Assembly: GCF_963169125.1 (NCBI RefSeq)
Contig: NC_084796.1
Coordinates: 91,310,888 to 91,374,887, forward strand
Length of the DNA stretch: 64,000 nt
Direction of reading: 5' to 3'
Origin: Humulus lupulus
Taxonomy: Eukaryota > Streptophyta > Magnoliopsida > Rosales > Cannabaceae
Shown piece by piece: positions 20,492 to 32,419 of this stretch (within the stretch, counting starts at the first letter, position 1; the number at the start of each line of letters is the position of its first letter). The position numbers were made by a program, and so were the translations under genes. Under the pieces are notes generated by a model. That model ran no database searches. It saw nothing but the letters and a program-made list of their open reading frames with translations, and was not told where the DNA came from.

Positions 20492-20817
20492 ATGGGGTTG
20501 CGTATTTATACTATAGAGCTGACAGAAGAGACAAACTCTTCGTATTTATGTATTTCTTTACCCGTAGCACTGTGTAAAGTTGAAAAAGAAAGTATAGTTG
20601 CAATCAATCGTGATCAAAAGACTTTAGAGGAAGAAACAAACAAACAAACAGTGGATAATTGTTGTATGATGAGGAGGAGATCAGATTTCGTTTGTAAAAT
20701 CAAAGGATCTAGTAGATACTGTTGTGCTGAAGAATACGGTTCTCATATTTCTCACCATACGTGTGGTCGTTGCTTTACCATTGCGGCTTTCCATGTATAT
20801 ACTCCAAATTGTTCTAT
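20492..20817 (+). other. Cys-rich ORF fragment cut by copia B insertion
   Basis: Open from ATG 20492 and still open where copia B begins at 20818, so its natural end is lost or lies beyond 36867. Cysteines cluster in the last third: NCC, then FVC, YCC, HTCGRC and PNC. I do not recognise the family. There is no clear signal peptide, and the N-terminal half may be noncoding. It may be chance coding potential, an exon of a small gene, or part of the copia F LTR. Confidence 0.2.
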
Positions 20818-21893
20818 TGTTATAAAAATATAAATTTACAATTTTAAACAAAATATTACAAATGAACACAGATTAATTAAATAAACTTACAACTTTATAA
20901 CAAATGATACATGTAAATATAGAAAATGGAAGAAAAAAGATAATAATGAAAATACAACTCTATGAGAAAAAAATACAAAGAAACTAAGAGTAGTAAAATG
21001 AAAGATATAGATGAGATTACAACTCTAAAAAAAAAATATACTAGTAAAAATAGTAAATAGAGAATATGAGAAGAAGATGAAAGCAATAGTGTAAAAAGAA
21101 AAGAACAAGAACAATGAACATAGACACAACTAAAGTGAAGAGTGTTGTGGATCACCAACTTGAACAAGCTTTGAAACCTTTGTCCAAAAGCTTATTTCCC
21201 CTAACTCAAGCACTAAGGGATCTCTCACATTTTTTAAAATAGCTATGTGGAATTATCAAGCCTCTAAGTGTTTTCTAGCCAAGTGCTCCAATGGATAGAA
21301 AAGTTGTGTCATACAAGTGAGTATTTGGTTCCTATTTATAAAGGTTTGTGACACCCTTTGAATTTGAAATTCCACCAACCCTCATGGCTGTTACCAATGA
21401 TTAATTGGATATTCATGGAATTAAAATAGAGATTTGAGAGTAACTTGGCTGTTGGAAACATTCAAAATTGTATAAACCCAAAATTGGAAAATGTTGTCAG
21501 CCACTTCTAGTCATGGCCTAAAAAACACTGGCCGCGACCACCACGTGTTTTCAGTTACCAATATCCAAACTTTTTCAAAACGTTCCAAAGTTATTCCCAC
21601 ATGATTTTGTAACTTCCATGCACATTATGGGAATTAAAATCACATTTTTAATAGTCATATCTCTTATGACTTTGAGAAATTCAAATCAAAATTGTGTAAC
21701 AACAAATCTACACAATAATGGGCAATATTTGTGAGTTACAATTTTTTTAATGAAATTGTAACTCTCAAATATGTTACACATTTGTATTACACACTATACA
21801 AAATGTTGTAACTCTCTTTTGTATGTTACAACATGTGACAATCTTTGTCACATATATTTAATCTGAAACATTATAATATAAAGTAATATAACT
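20818..21893 (-). repeat. copia B 3' LTR
   Basis: Starts TGTTATAAAAATATAAATTT and ends about AAGTAATATAACT, followed by TTTCTCCCACTAG, whose minus-strand reading is a purine tract. The last base is T where the partner LTR ends in CA, probably a later mutation. The hydrophobic ORF at 20895-21167 is AT-rich LTR sequence, not a gene. Confidence 0.85.
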
Positions 21894-22412
21894 TTCTCCC
21901 ACTAGATTAAATAGTTATCTATTGTAACACTTATTTAATCAATCAACATTATATTTTAAAAATATAACAGAATTCCCACATGATTAAATAATAACTCTCG
22001 ATTATAGAAGTCATTGCATTAGTGCATAAAGTAAAGTGTTCTTCAACTTGAACTTTGCTATAGTGTAACTATCACAAAATTTGTTGAAAATTTGGTTGCA
22101 CTAGGCATTGAACCATCTTTCCATGATAACAAATTGGTGATAACACACACAATTGCCATGTTCACTTGATACCCTTATGTCTCGCTTTGCACCGTTAATG
22201 GCCATGTGCACTTTCCATTCATGAACGTTCTTGAGAATACTCCAATTCTCATGAGAGGCGGCACCACCCCTAGGTCAATATAGGTAGAACTCTTATAATA
22301 TTTTGTTACAAAAAATACTTGTCTTCACAAGACTGAATTCTATTAACAAAACTTCTCGGTTTTAATCCTCAATTTGGTAACTCACAAGTACTCAACATCT
22401 CAGATGGGACTG
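21894..22412. other. copia B 3' noncoding segment plus left TSD of solo LTR C
   Basis: Noncoding DNA between the polypurine tract and RNase H of copia B, homologous to 25068-25600 of copia A (CATTGAACCATC, CCATGTGCACTTTCCATTCA, GAGAGGCGGCACCACCCC). GACTG at 22408-22412 duplicates 31628-31632. Confidence 0.75.
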
Positions 22413-23884
22413 TGTAGTGTCCCAAATTTGCTAATAAGGCTTAGGGCCTTGATTAGCGTGCCGAGAGGGGAGTAATTGATTTAATCACATTATTATATGA
22501 ATTTGATTGTTATGTGATTATAAATGCATGTGTTAGGTAAATTAAATATGCATGTGGGCCCCATTTGGTTATTAGGCTTATATTTAGAAATTTAGCCCGT
22601 TGAGGGCATAAATGCAATATTTGTGTATATTGTGAGTCGTACCACTTGTGAGTGGTGATATATCTGTGATGCACGATCCGAGACAGTCCTAGGGAGCAGT
22701 TTAGCTAGATAGTCACAAGTGGGAATAATTGGTAGTTAGTGGTACTTTGGTAACTTGGGTAACTATAAGTAACTCTTGAGGATAGTTGATATAGTTGAGA
22801 AATTAAGTGGGAATGTGGTATTCTTGCAAGAGGATAAGAAAAAAAAAGTCTAGGCTGCCCTTGAGGTTAGTTAGGGTATAAGTTAGAGGGGAGGGTAAAT
22901 GTGTCATTTGACCTTAATAGGGGATAAACTTTGGCTGAAGAAAGTCTCTCACGTTACTCTCATTTTGGCATTATACTTGGGTCTTTTGGAAGCTCTAGAG
23001 AAAACTAGGAACCAAAGGAAGTAGTTATGAATTTGTAGGATCAAAGTGGGAAATCAAGCTAAGGCTTTAAGCCAAGGGAGATAGAGGTTGTTCTACACGT
23101 TTGAGGTAAGAATTTTAAGTTGCTACTTTGTTGAATTCCACTGTAATCCATGACCTTGCTTCAGAGTTGAAATTCTGAGATTTGGTTGAGTTTTGGTGAG
23201 ATTATGGAAGTGTTTCTGGAGTTGTTGTGGTACTTAGGTTGTGTAGATATGGATTCTAGACTTGATTCTAGGTGTGGTGGTTGTTTTGGGTGAAGATTTA
23301 TGGTTTGGGCTCAAGGAAAATGCAGGGAAAAAGGATGAATTTTTGGGTTTTCGGGCTCGAGCCGCGGCCCTGTTCATCAGGCGGCGCAGCCTACTTGAGT
23401 TTATAGGCTAGGGAACTTTGGAAAAAAATTTCCCAGGCGCCGTGACCTGTGTCTTTCAGCAGAGAGGCATTTTGCCTCTGACTTGGGGCACGTTGCAGCC
23501 CTTAATTGGGGCTGGGCTGCAACCCAAATGCAGAATTTTGGCTGTTTGAAGGTTTTTAACTTGGGAACTCAAACATTAAGGCTCAAGAAGGCTTCTACTA
23601 CCACATTTGGTAGAATTCAAGGTCCCGGATACTAGATTTAAGTCTTGAGGCTATTTATTGGATTGGAATTTGATGAATGGAAATTATAAATATGTTGTGA
23701 CTAGGTTTTCAACGAGGCTCGTGTTAGAGGACTGTGCTCAGGATTGTGGTGCTCAGATAGCTTGGGACACAAGTAAGAAAACTGTTGCACCCGTAGAGCA
23801 GGGCGTGGCCCTATTTTTTGTATTGCAGGGCATGGCCCTATGTGATTGAATTGCATGGCGTAGCCCTATTGTTTATGTTTAGTA
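22413..23884 (+). repeat. solo LTR C, left part
   Basis: Includes GC-richer DNA near 23350-23530 and, near its end, three short related words GGGCGTGGCCC, GGGCATGGCCC and GGCGTAGCCC (about 23801-23870). No coding sequence. It ends with TAGTA (23880-23884), the left target duplication of copia A. Confidence 0.85.
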
Positions 23885-25067
23885 TGTTAGGAAAATATAA
23901 ATTTGCCTCAATGGAAATGGATGATAATATTACAACTCTATGCAATATATTACAAATAAATAATGATTGATTAAAAAGAGTTACAACTCTATAACTGAAA
24001 ATACAAATAAACTAAAGAACAAGTAGAAGAGAAGAAGAATAGAATAGTGAAAATACAACTCAAAGCAAAATATTACAAATAAAGTAAAAGTGTTTGAAAT
24101 AAAGAAAAGAAGATTACAACTCAAAACAAGAAATACAAATAAACAAAGGAGAAGAATATGAAGATAAAGAGAAATAAAGTAGAAAGAAAGAACAAACAAA
24201 CTAAATAGAACACAACTCTCACTCACATTACCAAAGTGAAGAGTGTTAGGGATCACCAACTTGAACAAGGTTTGAAACCTTTGTCCAAAATCTTATTTTC
24301 CCCTAACTCAAGCACTAAGGGATCTCTCACAGATTATAGAAAATGTGTTATAGAATTATCAAGCCTCAATGTGTTTCTAGCCAAGTTCTCTAATGGATAG
24401 AAATGTTGCGTCTTACAAGTGAGCTATAGGCTCCTATTTATAGAGTTTAGAGACACCTCTTTAATTTCAAATTCCATCAACCCCCATAGCTGTTACCAAT
24501 GTTTAATTGGATTAATATGGAATTAAAAATGAGATTTGAGAGTTATTTGAGTTTTTTGAGCCGTTCAACAAACATTGAAAAAACTAAAAAATTGGTCAGT
24601 TTTTGGCCTGTGGCCACGACCAGAGACATTAGTGGCCGTGGCCACTAGTCCCTGTCCCATAGGCCGCAGCCACCAACATTCAGTGGCTGCGACCACCGAC
24701 CAATTTCACCACTTAAAAATGTGTTATTTTTTCAAACGGTTCCAAACCCTCCCAAATAATTTTGTAACTCCCAAAACACATTATAGGGGTTAAAATCATA
24801 TATCTAACAGCCATATCACATATGGCTTTATGAAATTCATCTCAATATTGTGTAACAACAAATTTACACAATAAATTGTAATATTTGGAAGTTACAAATT
24901 TGTAACACCAAATATGTTACATTATTTGGATATATCTCATATATCTAAATATTGTAACTCTCTATTATATGTTACAATATGTGACACTCTTTGTCACATT
25001 TATTTAATCTAAAACATTATATTATAATATAATATAATATTACATTATATTATAAAATAATAGAATA
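23885..25067 (-). repeat. copia A 3' LTR
   Basis: Starts TGTTAGGAAAATATAAATTTG and ends about AATAATAGAATA, followed by TTCCCCCACTAG (purine tract on the minus strand). It is 1183 bp against 1138 bp for the partner, mainly through length differences around the GGCCGTGGCCAC-like block near 24600-24700 and in TA-rich runs. Confidence 0.88.
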
Positions 25068-25646
25068 TTCCCCCACTAGATTAAATAGTTATCTATTGTA
25101 ACACTTATTTAATCAATCATTATATTTTAAAATATAATATATCCCCCACTTGATTAAATAAGAACTCTCTCTTATAGGAGTCATTGTATTAGTGCATAAA
25201 GCAAAGTGTTTTTCAACTTAAACTCTACTATAGTGTAATTATCACAAAATTTGTCGAAAATTAGGTTGCACTAGGCATTGAACCATCTTTTCATGATAAC
25301 AAATCGTTGATAACACACACACCTTTGCGATGTTCACTTAAGACCTCTATGTCTCACTTTGCACTGTTAATGGCCATGTGCACTTTCCATTCATGGACGT
25401 TCTTGAGAATACTCCCAATTCTCATGAGAGGCGGCACCACCCCTAGGTCCATATAGGTAGAATTCTTACAGTATTTTGTTACCAAAAATACTTGTCTTTA
25501 CAAGACTGGATTCTATTAAAAAACCTTTCGGTTTTAACCCTCCACTTGGTAACACACAAGTACTCAATATCTCATATGGGACTTGTTTTGAGTACAATTA
25601 ATATTCACTTGATTGACTTGTTATTACCTGTTAAGATAGGTTACCA
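25068..25646. other. copia A 3' noncoding segment
   Basis: About 580 bases between RNase H and the 3' LTR. Contains two similar purine-tract-like words (minus-strand readings of CCCCCACTAGATTAAATA at 25070 and CCCCCACTTGATTAAATA at 25144). No ORF of note. Confidence 0.6.
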
Positions 25647-26111
25647 TCAATCGTGAATCTCTTTAGGGAGCTTAAGTCCCATCCCTCGAGATGATGCAGC
25701 CACTAAATCCCTCGTTAGTTGCTTAGTGAAAGGATCCGCCAGATTTTCACTTGTTCTCACATAGGATATTGAGATGACTCCTCTTTGAATCAATTCTCTT
25801 ACATATCCATGTCTTAGACTAATGTGTCTAGACTTCCCATTATACACTCCGCTATATACTCTAGCCAATGTCGCTTGGCTATCACAATGTATCGATATAG
25901 TAGATACATTTTCTTTGATTAAGGGAATCTCTATCAACAGATCCCTAACCATTCGGCCTCTTTGTCGGTAGCAGCTAGAGCTATGAACTCTGCTTCTATA
26001 GTGGAATGTGATATACAGGTTTGTTTCTTGGAACCCCAAGAAATTGCACCTCCACCAAGTGTAAATACCCAACCAGTTGTGGACAAGTTGTCCCCAAGAT
26101 TGGATATCCAA
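25647..26111 (-). pseudogene. copia A RNase H C-terminal part
   Basis: In the shifted frame: [71 protein letters not shown], and a stop after KEIHD at 25647. HCDSQATL and ADPFTK are the normal end of a copia polyprotein. The frame differs from the upstream RT because of a small indel near 25950. Confidence 0.9.
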
Positions 26112-27478
26112 CTTGCATCTGTATATCCTTCTAATATCGAAGGAAATTTGGAGTAGTGAAGGCTTAGTCCTTTGGTTTTCTTGAGATAACGTAGGACTCT
26201 TCCAATTGCCTTCCAGTGATCCACACTTGGATTACTTGTAAACCTACTAAGTTTACTTACCACAAATGCTATATCAGGTCTAGTACACTGGGCAGCGTAC
26301 ATTAGACTCCCTATATCACTAGCGTACTCCAATTGAGCCACCGCTCTTCCTTCATTCTTCTCTAGTTTTACACTATGATCGAATGGAGTATTGGCATCTT
26401 TAACCTTCAGATGGTTAAATTTGTTCAATACTTTCTCAACGTAGTGGGCTATCCCTAACGCAAAACCCTCAATATGTTTCTTTACTTTGATACTGAGTAT
26501 GGTATCAACTTCTCCAAGATCTTTCATAATGAAGGTTGATGATAGAAACCTCTTCATTTCTTCTATCCCTTTCATGCTATTACTTAGAATAAGCATGTCA
26601 TCCACATATAAGCAAACAATGATCACATATCCCTTACAAGTTTTGGAATACTAACACTTGTCTCCATTGTTATGTCTAAACCCATTAGACATGATGACTT
26701 GATCAAATTTATCATGCCATTGCTTAGGAGCTTGTTTCAATCCATATAAGGATTTTACAAGTCTACAAATTTTATGTTCATATTTTGGTAGGACAAACCC
26801 TTCGGGTTGTTCCATATAGACCTCATCATTGAGGTCACCATTAAGGAATGACGTTTTGACATCCATTTGATGAACATACAAGTTGTGTATAGAAGCTTAA
26901 GCGAACAAAATTCTTATAGAAGTTGTTCTTACAACAGGCGCATAGGTATCGAAATAATCGATACCCTCTTTTTGCCTAAACCCTTTAGCTACTAATCTAG
27001 CTTTAAAGGTTTGGATAGTGCCGTCAGTGTGGTATTTTCTCCTAAATACCCACTTACACCCTATTGGCTTAGACCCCAGTGGGAGGTCTACCAATTCCCA
27101 AGTGTTATTGGAAAGAATGGAATCCATCTCATCATTGATGACTTCTTTCCAAAATGCACTATCTCTCGATTGCATAGCTTCTTTATAAGTCTTAGGATCA
27201 TTCTCAATGAGAAGTACAATAGGAATTTTCCTGATGACTTCCTCTCTATTTCCTTCTACCATGTAGAATGAAATTCGTTGAGAATCTATCTCATCCACTA
27301 CTAGACTTTTATGATTTTTAAGCCTTTGACTTCTTCTAGGTTCAAATGGTTGCTTTATATCCTTTTGAGAATTCTCCTCTTGAGAATCAACTTTGGATGT
27401 AGAAGCTTGAGAATTGTTCTCATATAACAAATTCTCCTTTAGAGATGTTGAAGCTTGAGAATTGTTGTCACATAACAT
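25934..27478 (-). pseudogene. copia A reverse transcriptase and RNase H start
   Basis: Reads [115 protein letters not shown], the catalytic [12 protein letters not shown], then [20 protein letters not shown] and the RNase H word [11 protein letters not shown]. Stops interrupt at about 26885 (before YVHQMD) and 26648 (after NGDKC), both without change of frame. Confidence 0.92.
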
Positions 27479-28202
27479 ATTCTAAAAAAAATTCAACTTC
27501 TCTAGATTCAATCACAACATTAGACTCTAAGTTTAATAGCCTATAAGCTTTACTATTGTTGGCATAACCAACAAAAGCACACTTTATGGCTCTTGAACCT
27601 AACTTTGTTCTATTAGGTTCGTTTTTCTTGGAATATGCAAGACACCCCCACACTTTGAAGTACCCTATGTTGGGTTTTCTTCCTTTCCATAAATCATATG
27701 GAGATATCTCATTTTTCTTCATCGATATTCGATTAAGAATGTGACAAGCGGTTAAAAGCGCTTCACCCCATAAGTTGAAGTTCAACTTAGAAAACACCAA
27801 CATAGAATTTATCATCTCTAAATAAGTCCTATTTTTCCTTTCGGCAACACCATTGTGTTGTGGTGTATAAGGTGCAGTGCACTCATGAATTATACCATTT
27901 TCTTCACAAAATGTATTGAATTCATTAGAGAAGTACTCTCCTCCTCTATCACTTCTTAGCACCTTAATCTTTTTATTTAATTGATTTTCAATTTCTAATT
28001 TATACAATTTAAAAGCATCAAAAGTCTCATCTTTATGCTTTAAAAGAAACACATAGGTATATCTACTAAAATCATCTATAAAAGTAAGAAAATACCTTTT
28101 ACCACCTATAGTTAAAACACCATTTAATTTACAAAGATCACTATGGATTAAATCTAGTAAATTAGTTGATCTTTCTACACTAGGAAATGGTTTCTTAATC
28201 AT
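27468..28202 (-). pseudogene. copia A integrase
   Basis: 244 codons open. First D in [15 protein letters not shown], second in [16 protein letters not shown] in [19 protein letters not shown], then the C-terminal [27 protein letters not shown]. It leaves frame at a T8 run (27482-27489) just before the Gln/Ser linker that precedes RT, whereas copia B has the linker without that run. Confidence 0.93.
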
Positions 28203-28226
28203 TTTCGCCTTAACACATGTTTCACA

Positions 28227-28766
28227 TTAATCATAGTTTTTAATATTGCATGCAATCATACCACATTTAACTACTCTTTTCATGGTTGAAAAACCTATAC
28301 ATGATAGTCTAAGATGCCACACAAATAAAGAATCATACTCAATAATATAGGCGGAATTAGCATTTTTATTGATAACATTGAAAGTTACATCATTGGTGCA
28401 CAATTTAACCATACCCTCACAAGAGTACCCCTTTCCCAAAAATACATTTGATTTGGTAAGTATAAGTTTACCGGACTCAAAAACGGCTTTAATGCCGGGC
28501 TTGCCAAGCAAATCACCACTTACCAAGTTTCTACTCATTTCGGGAACATAAAGTACATTCACTAATGTAACTTTCTTGTCGGAGGTAAGGTAGACTTCAA
28601 TAGTACCTTTGCCAAGTACCTTGGATTTGCCCTCATTGCCCATTTGTATCTCATGGTTGCCCTTTGACTCTTCAAAGGTCTTGAACAATGATTTGTCGTA
28701 GGTGACATGGACAGTGGCACATGTATCATACCACCACCCTTTCACCTTGCCTTCGACCGCATTCAC
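28227..28766 (-). pseudogene. copia A protease and gag-pre-integrase segment
   Basis: Begins at the protease: KGWWYDTCATVHVTYDKSLF, then VNVLYVPEMSRNLVSGDLLG and the pre-integrase LFVWHLRLSCIGFSTMKRVV. The catalytic triplet reads DTC where retropepsins have D(S/T)G. A stop at 28227 separates it from the integrase zinc-binding cysteine region. Confidence 0.88.
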
Positions 28767-29648
28767 CTCACTAAGGGTAGCGACTATGTTTTCCTTTTGA
28801 GTTGCGTTCTTCTTAGGTCCTTGTTGGTCTTTTCTATGCCTACACTATCTAGCATAGTGACCCTTTTTCCCACACACAAAGCAAGGGCCTTTCTCGTCCT
28901 TAAACTTGTTTGGGTTGGTTTTTGGACCCAAAGGTTTCTCATTACCCTTTTTCCCTTTGTTTTTGGGTTGTTTTGGTTGTGACATCGCCTTTGCTTTGGA
29001 AGTCTCTCCATTAGACCCCTCCACAAGTTTATCTCTACATATCGATTCCTCTTCAATTCGAATATGTTTTCGGATTTCCTCCAAAGAATAATCCTCATTT
29101 TTATGAAGGATTATTTTCCTATAGCTCTTCCAAGTTGGTGGTAATTTAGCCACTATAGCACCAACTTGAAAGGCCTCGAGAAGCTCAATCTTTAACACTT
29201 TCAATTTGTTAACAATTATTTGCAATTCATGAATTTGAGGAAGAATAGGTTTGTCACCAAAAAATTTGAAATCGAAGTATTGAGATATCAAAAAAATTTT
29301 GGTACCTTCCTCTTCCGCCTTAAACTTTTTCTCAAGTGCATCCCATATCTCCTTGGCCAATTTGGTCTTGGTGTAGAGGTCATAGAGCCTATCGGATAGG
29401 GCATTGAGGAAATGACCCCTACAAAGGAGATTATCCTCCTCCTTCTTCCTTCTTTTCTCCACCTCCTCGGGAGTGTCTTTGTCGGATGGCTCTGCTAGAG
29501 GTTCCAAGGAAGACTCAAGGATGTAGGCGATTTTGAGAGTAGTTAAAAGAAACCTCACCTTGTCTTGCCACCTAGTAAAATTGGATCCATCAAACCTATC
29601 CAATCTCACTAGGTCTTGGTTCATGATGTTGATGGTCTCCCCTTCCAT
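28767..29648 (-). pseudogene. copia A gag
   Basis: Starts MEGETINIMNQDLVRLDRF at ATG 29648, 28 bases inside the LTR. Capsid-like words: DGSNFTRWQDKVRFLLTTL, LYDLYTKTKLAKEIWDALEK, FKFFGDKPILPQIHELQ, AIVAKLPPTWKSYRK. It ends in a CCHC knuckle CFVCGKKGHYAR-stop-C: an in-frame TAG replaces the residue before the last cysteine at about 28842-28847. The frame then continues into the protease. Confidence 0.92.
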
Positions 29649-29676
29649 TGAAACAAAAAAGGGATAAGCTTTTGAA

Positions 29677-30814
29677 TGTTAGGAAAATATAAATTTGCCT
29701 CAATGGAAATTGATGATAATATTACAACTCTATGCAATATATTACAAATAAATAATGATTGATTAAAAAGAGTTACAACTCTATAACTGAAAATACAAAT
29801 AAACTAAAGAACAAGTAGAAGAGAAGAAGAACAAAATAGTGAAAATACAACTCAAAGCAAAATATTACAAATAAAGTAAAAGTGTTTGAAATAAAGAAAA
29901 GAAGATTACAACTCAAAATAAGAAATACAAATAAACAAAGGAGAAGAATATGAAGATGAAGAGAAATAGAGTAGAAAGAAAGAACAAACAAACTAAATAG
30001 AAACAACTCTCACTCACACTACCAAAGTGAAGAGTGTTGGGGATCACCAACTTGAACAAGGTTTGAAACCTTTGTCCAAAAGCTTATTTCCCCCTAACTC
30101 AAGCACTAAGAGATCTCTCACGGATTATAGAAAATGTGTTATGGAATTATCAAGCCTCAAGGTGTTTCTATTCAAGTGCTCTAATGGATAGAAATGTTGT
30201 GTCTTACAAGTGAGCTATAGGCTCCTATTTATAGAGTTTAGAGACACCCTTTGAATTTCAAATTCCATCAACCCCCAATAGCTATTAACAATGTTTAATT
30301 GGATTAATATGGAATTAAAAATGAGATTTGGGAGTTATTTGGGTTTTTTGAGCCGTTCAACAAAGATTGAAAAAATTGAAAAATTGGTCAGTTTTTGGCC
30401 TGTGGCCGCAACCACTAGTCACTGTCCCATAGGCCGCGGCCACCGACCAATTTCAGCACTTAAAAATGTGCTGTTTTTCCAAACGGTTCCAAACCCTCCC
30501 AAATGATTTTGTAACTCCCAAAACACATATTGAGGTTAAAATCATATCTCTAATAGTCATATCACATATGACTATGAAATTCATCTCAATATTGTGTAAC
30601 AACAAATTTACACAATAAAGGGTAATATTTGGAAGTTACAAATTTGTAACACCAAATATGTTACATTATTTGGATATATCTCATATATCTAAATATTGTA
30701 ACTCTCTATTATATGTTACAATATGTGACACTCTTTGTCACATTTATTTAATCTAAAACATTATAATATAATATAATATAATATAATATTACATTATATT
30801 ATAAAATAATATAA
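29677..30814 (-). repeat. copia A 5' LTR
   Basis: Starts TGTTAGGAAAATATAAATTTG and ends AAAATAATATAACA, followed by the TAGTA duplication. Contains ORFs such as 29773-30006 (hydrophobic, repeated at 23981-24268) that are compositional artefacts. Confidence 0.93.
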
Positions 30815-31627
30815 CATAGTATATGTGTGAATATTTGTTGATATTATGCTATGTAGTGCATATTTGTGAATGAACGGCGAAGGCTGAGAACGGCAAGAAG
30901 CCGAGTACGGCAAGGGGATGGGAACGGTGTTGAGCACGCAGAGTGCAAAGCCTAGTACGGCAAGGGGTCGGGAACGACGTTGAGCACGCAAAGTGCAAAG
31001 CCGAGTACGGTAATGGGCAGGGAATGATGTTGAGCACGTGGAGCGCAGGCCGTTAGGGCGAGACCCTTCTAGGATGCTGGAGACATACTCTCGGTGAAGA
31101 TCTCGAACCTAGGGCCTAGTAATGCACCTGGGACAACATGGATGTTATGTGTTTAACCTGTTGGCTCCTTTGTTATATGTTGTTGATAGTTATGCATATG
31201 TTAGTTGTTTTGTGTTGAGTTTTATTGCTGAGATTCGGCTCACGGGTGCTCTATGGTGCAGGTAAGGGCAAAGGAAAGGTCGACCAATCATGAGTACGGA
31301 GAGCGTGGAGCGATGGGTACATGTTCGGCCTACCTGGCTGCCACAGTCAGGGTTATTTTGGGAAGATGTAATGTATTGGTATAGATTTTTCACCTAAGTT
31401 GACCTTAAATGTATTTTGAGATATGAAGTATTTTCTAAACAATATTTTGGGATCCCAAATGTTTAACTATTTACGATTTCAATGAGTGTCCATGTTTGTA
31501 CATTAAATGTCTTTAAATGACTTTTTATTCCAGGTTAGCTACACTTTTAACCTAAAACCTCGATTAGCGAGCTAATGGTGCATTTTTAACTCACTTAGTA
31601 ACGGCTCTAAGGAAGTAGAGCATTACA
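30815..31627 (+). repeat. solo LTR C, right part
   Basis: Continues the gypsy LTR after copia A and ends GAAGTAGAGCATTACA. Homologous with gypsy D LTR: CTGCCACAGTCAGGG here and CCGCCACAGTCGGGA at about 50960. A three-unit tandem repeat lies at 30900-31049. Confidence 0.85.
30900..31049 (+). repeat. 50-bp tandem repeat, 3 copies, in solo LTR C
   Basis: Units at 30900-30949, 30950-30999 and 31000-31049, each beginning GCCKAGTACGG and containing GTTGAGCACGCAGAGTGCAA or a variant. The third unit is the most diverged. Part of the U3/R-like portion of the LTR. Confidence 0.85.
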
Positions 31628-31632
31628 GACTG

Positions 31633-32419
31633 TTTTGAGTACAACTAACATTCACTTGATTGACTTGTTATTATATATTGAACCTAACACTAGTTAAGTA
31701 ACTAGTGTTAAGATAGGTTACCATCAATGGTGAATCTCTTCAGGGAGTTCAAGTCCCATCCCTCGAGATGATGTAGCCACTAAATCTCTCGTTAGTGGCT
31801 TAGTGAAAGGATCCCCCAAGTTTTCACTTGTTTTCACATAGGATATTGAGATGACTCCTATTTGAATCAATTGTCTTACATATCCATGTCTTAGACTAAT
31901 GTGTCTAGACTTCCCATTATACACTCCGCTGTATGATCTAGGCAATGTTGCTTGGCTATCGCAATGTATCGATATAGTTGACATATTCTCTTTGACTAGG
32001 GGTATCTCCATCAAAAGATCCATTAACCATTCGACCTTTTTACCGGTAGCATCTAGAGCTATGAACTCTACTTCCATAGTGGAATGAGATATAAAGGTTT
32101 GTTTATTGGAACCCCAAGAAATTGCACTCCCACCAAGTGTAAATACCCAACTAGTGGTGGGAATGTTGTCCCCATGATTAGATATCCAACTTGCATCTAT
32201 ATATCCTTATAAGATTGAAGGAAATTTGGATTAGTGAAGGCTTAGTCCTTTGGTTTTCTTGAAATAACCTAAGACTCTCCCAATAGCCTTCCAGTGATCC
32301 AAACTTGGATTACTTGTAAACCTAATGAGTTTACTTACCACAAATGCTATATCAGGTCTAGTATATTGGGCGGCGTACATAAGACTTCCTATAGCACTTG
32401 CGTATTCCAATTGAGCCAC
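31633..32419 (-). pseudogene. copia B RNase H region
   Basis: Segments at 32419-32231 ([39 protein letters not shown]) and 32077-31724 ([53 protein letters not shown]). Stops and shifts lie between, for example near 32210-32080. It ends with EEIHH at 31724, matching the end of copia A. Confidence 0.88.

Larger units (their letters stand above)
23885..30814 (-). mobile_element. copia A, complete, minus strand, few inactivating changes
   Basis: LTRs at 23885-25067 and 29677-30814; TAGTA at 23880-23884 and 30815-30819. Minus-strand order: gag 29648, protease, integrase, RT, RNase H ending at 25647. The frame is interrupted only a few times (stops at the gag zinc knuckle, near 28227, near 26883 and 26650; frameshifts near 27480 and 25950), so it is the best preserved copia here. 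It inserted into solo LTR C, making it the youngest layer of this nest. There is no tRNA-iMet primer site next to the 5' LTR. Confidence 0.93.
22413..31627 (+). mobile_element. solo gypsy LTR C, split by copia A
   Basis: Starts TGTAGTGTCCC and ends GAGCATTACA. GACTG flanks it at 22408-22412 and 31628-31632. Removing copia A and one TAGTA duplication leaves about 2280 bp, all homologous end to end with the gypsy D LTR at 49064-51251: TTTGCTAATAAGGCTTAG near the start, AAGTAAGAAAACTG in the middle and GCCACAGTC near the end. With no internal region present it is a solo LTR. The left piece is 22413-23884 and the right piece 30815-31627. Confidence 0.88.

Noticed and set aside
23981..24268. Very hydrophobic ORFs at 20895-21167, 23981-24268, 29773-30006 and 35799-36074 resembling membrane proteins
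   Set aside because: All four are the same AT-rich LTR segment of copia A and B read on one strand; Phe/Leu-rich composition comes from T-rich codons.
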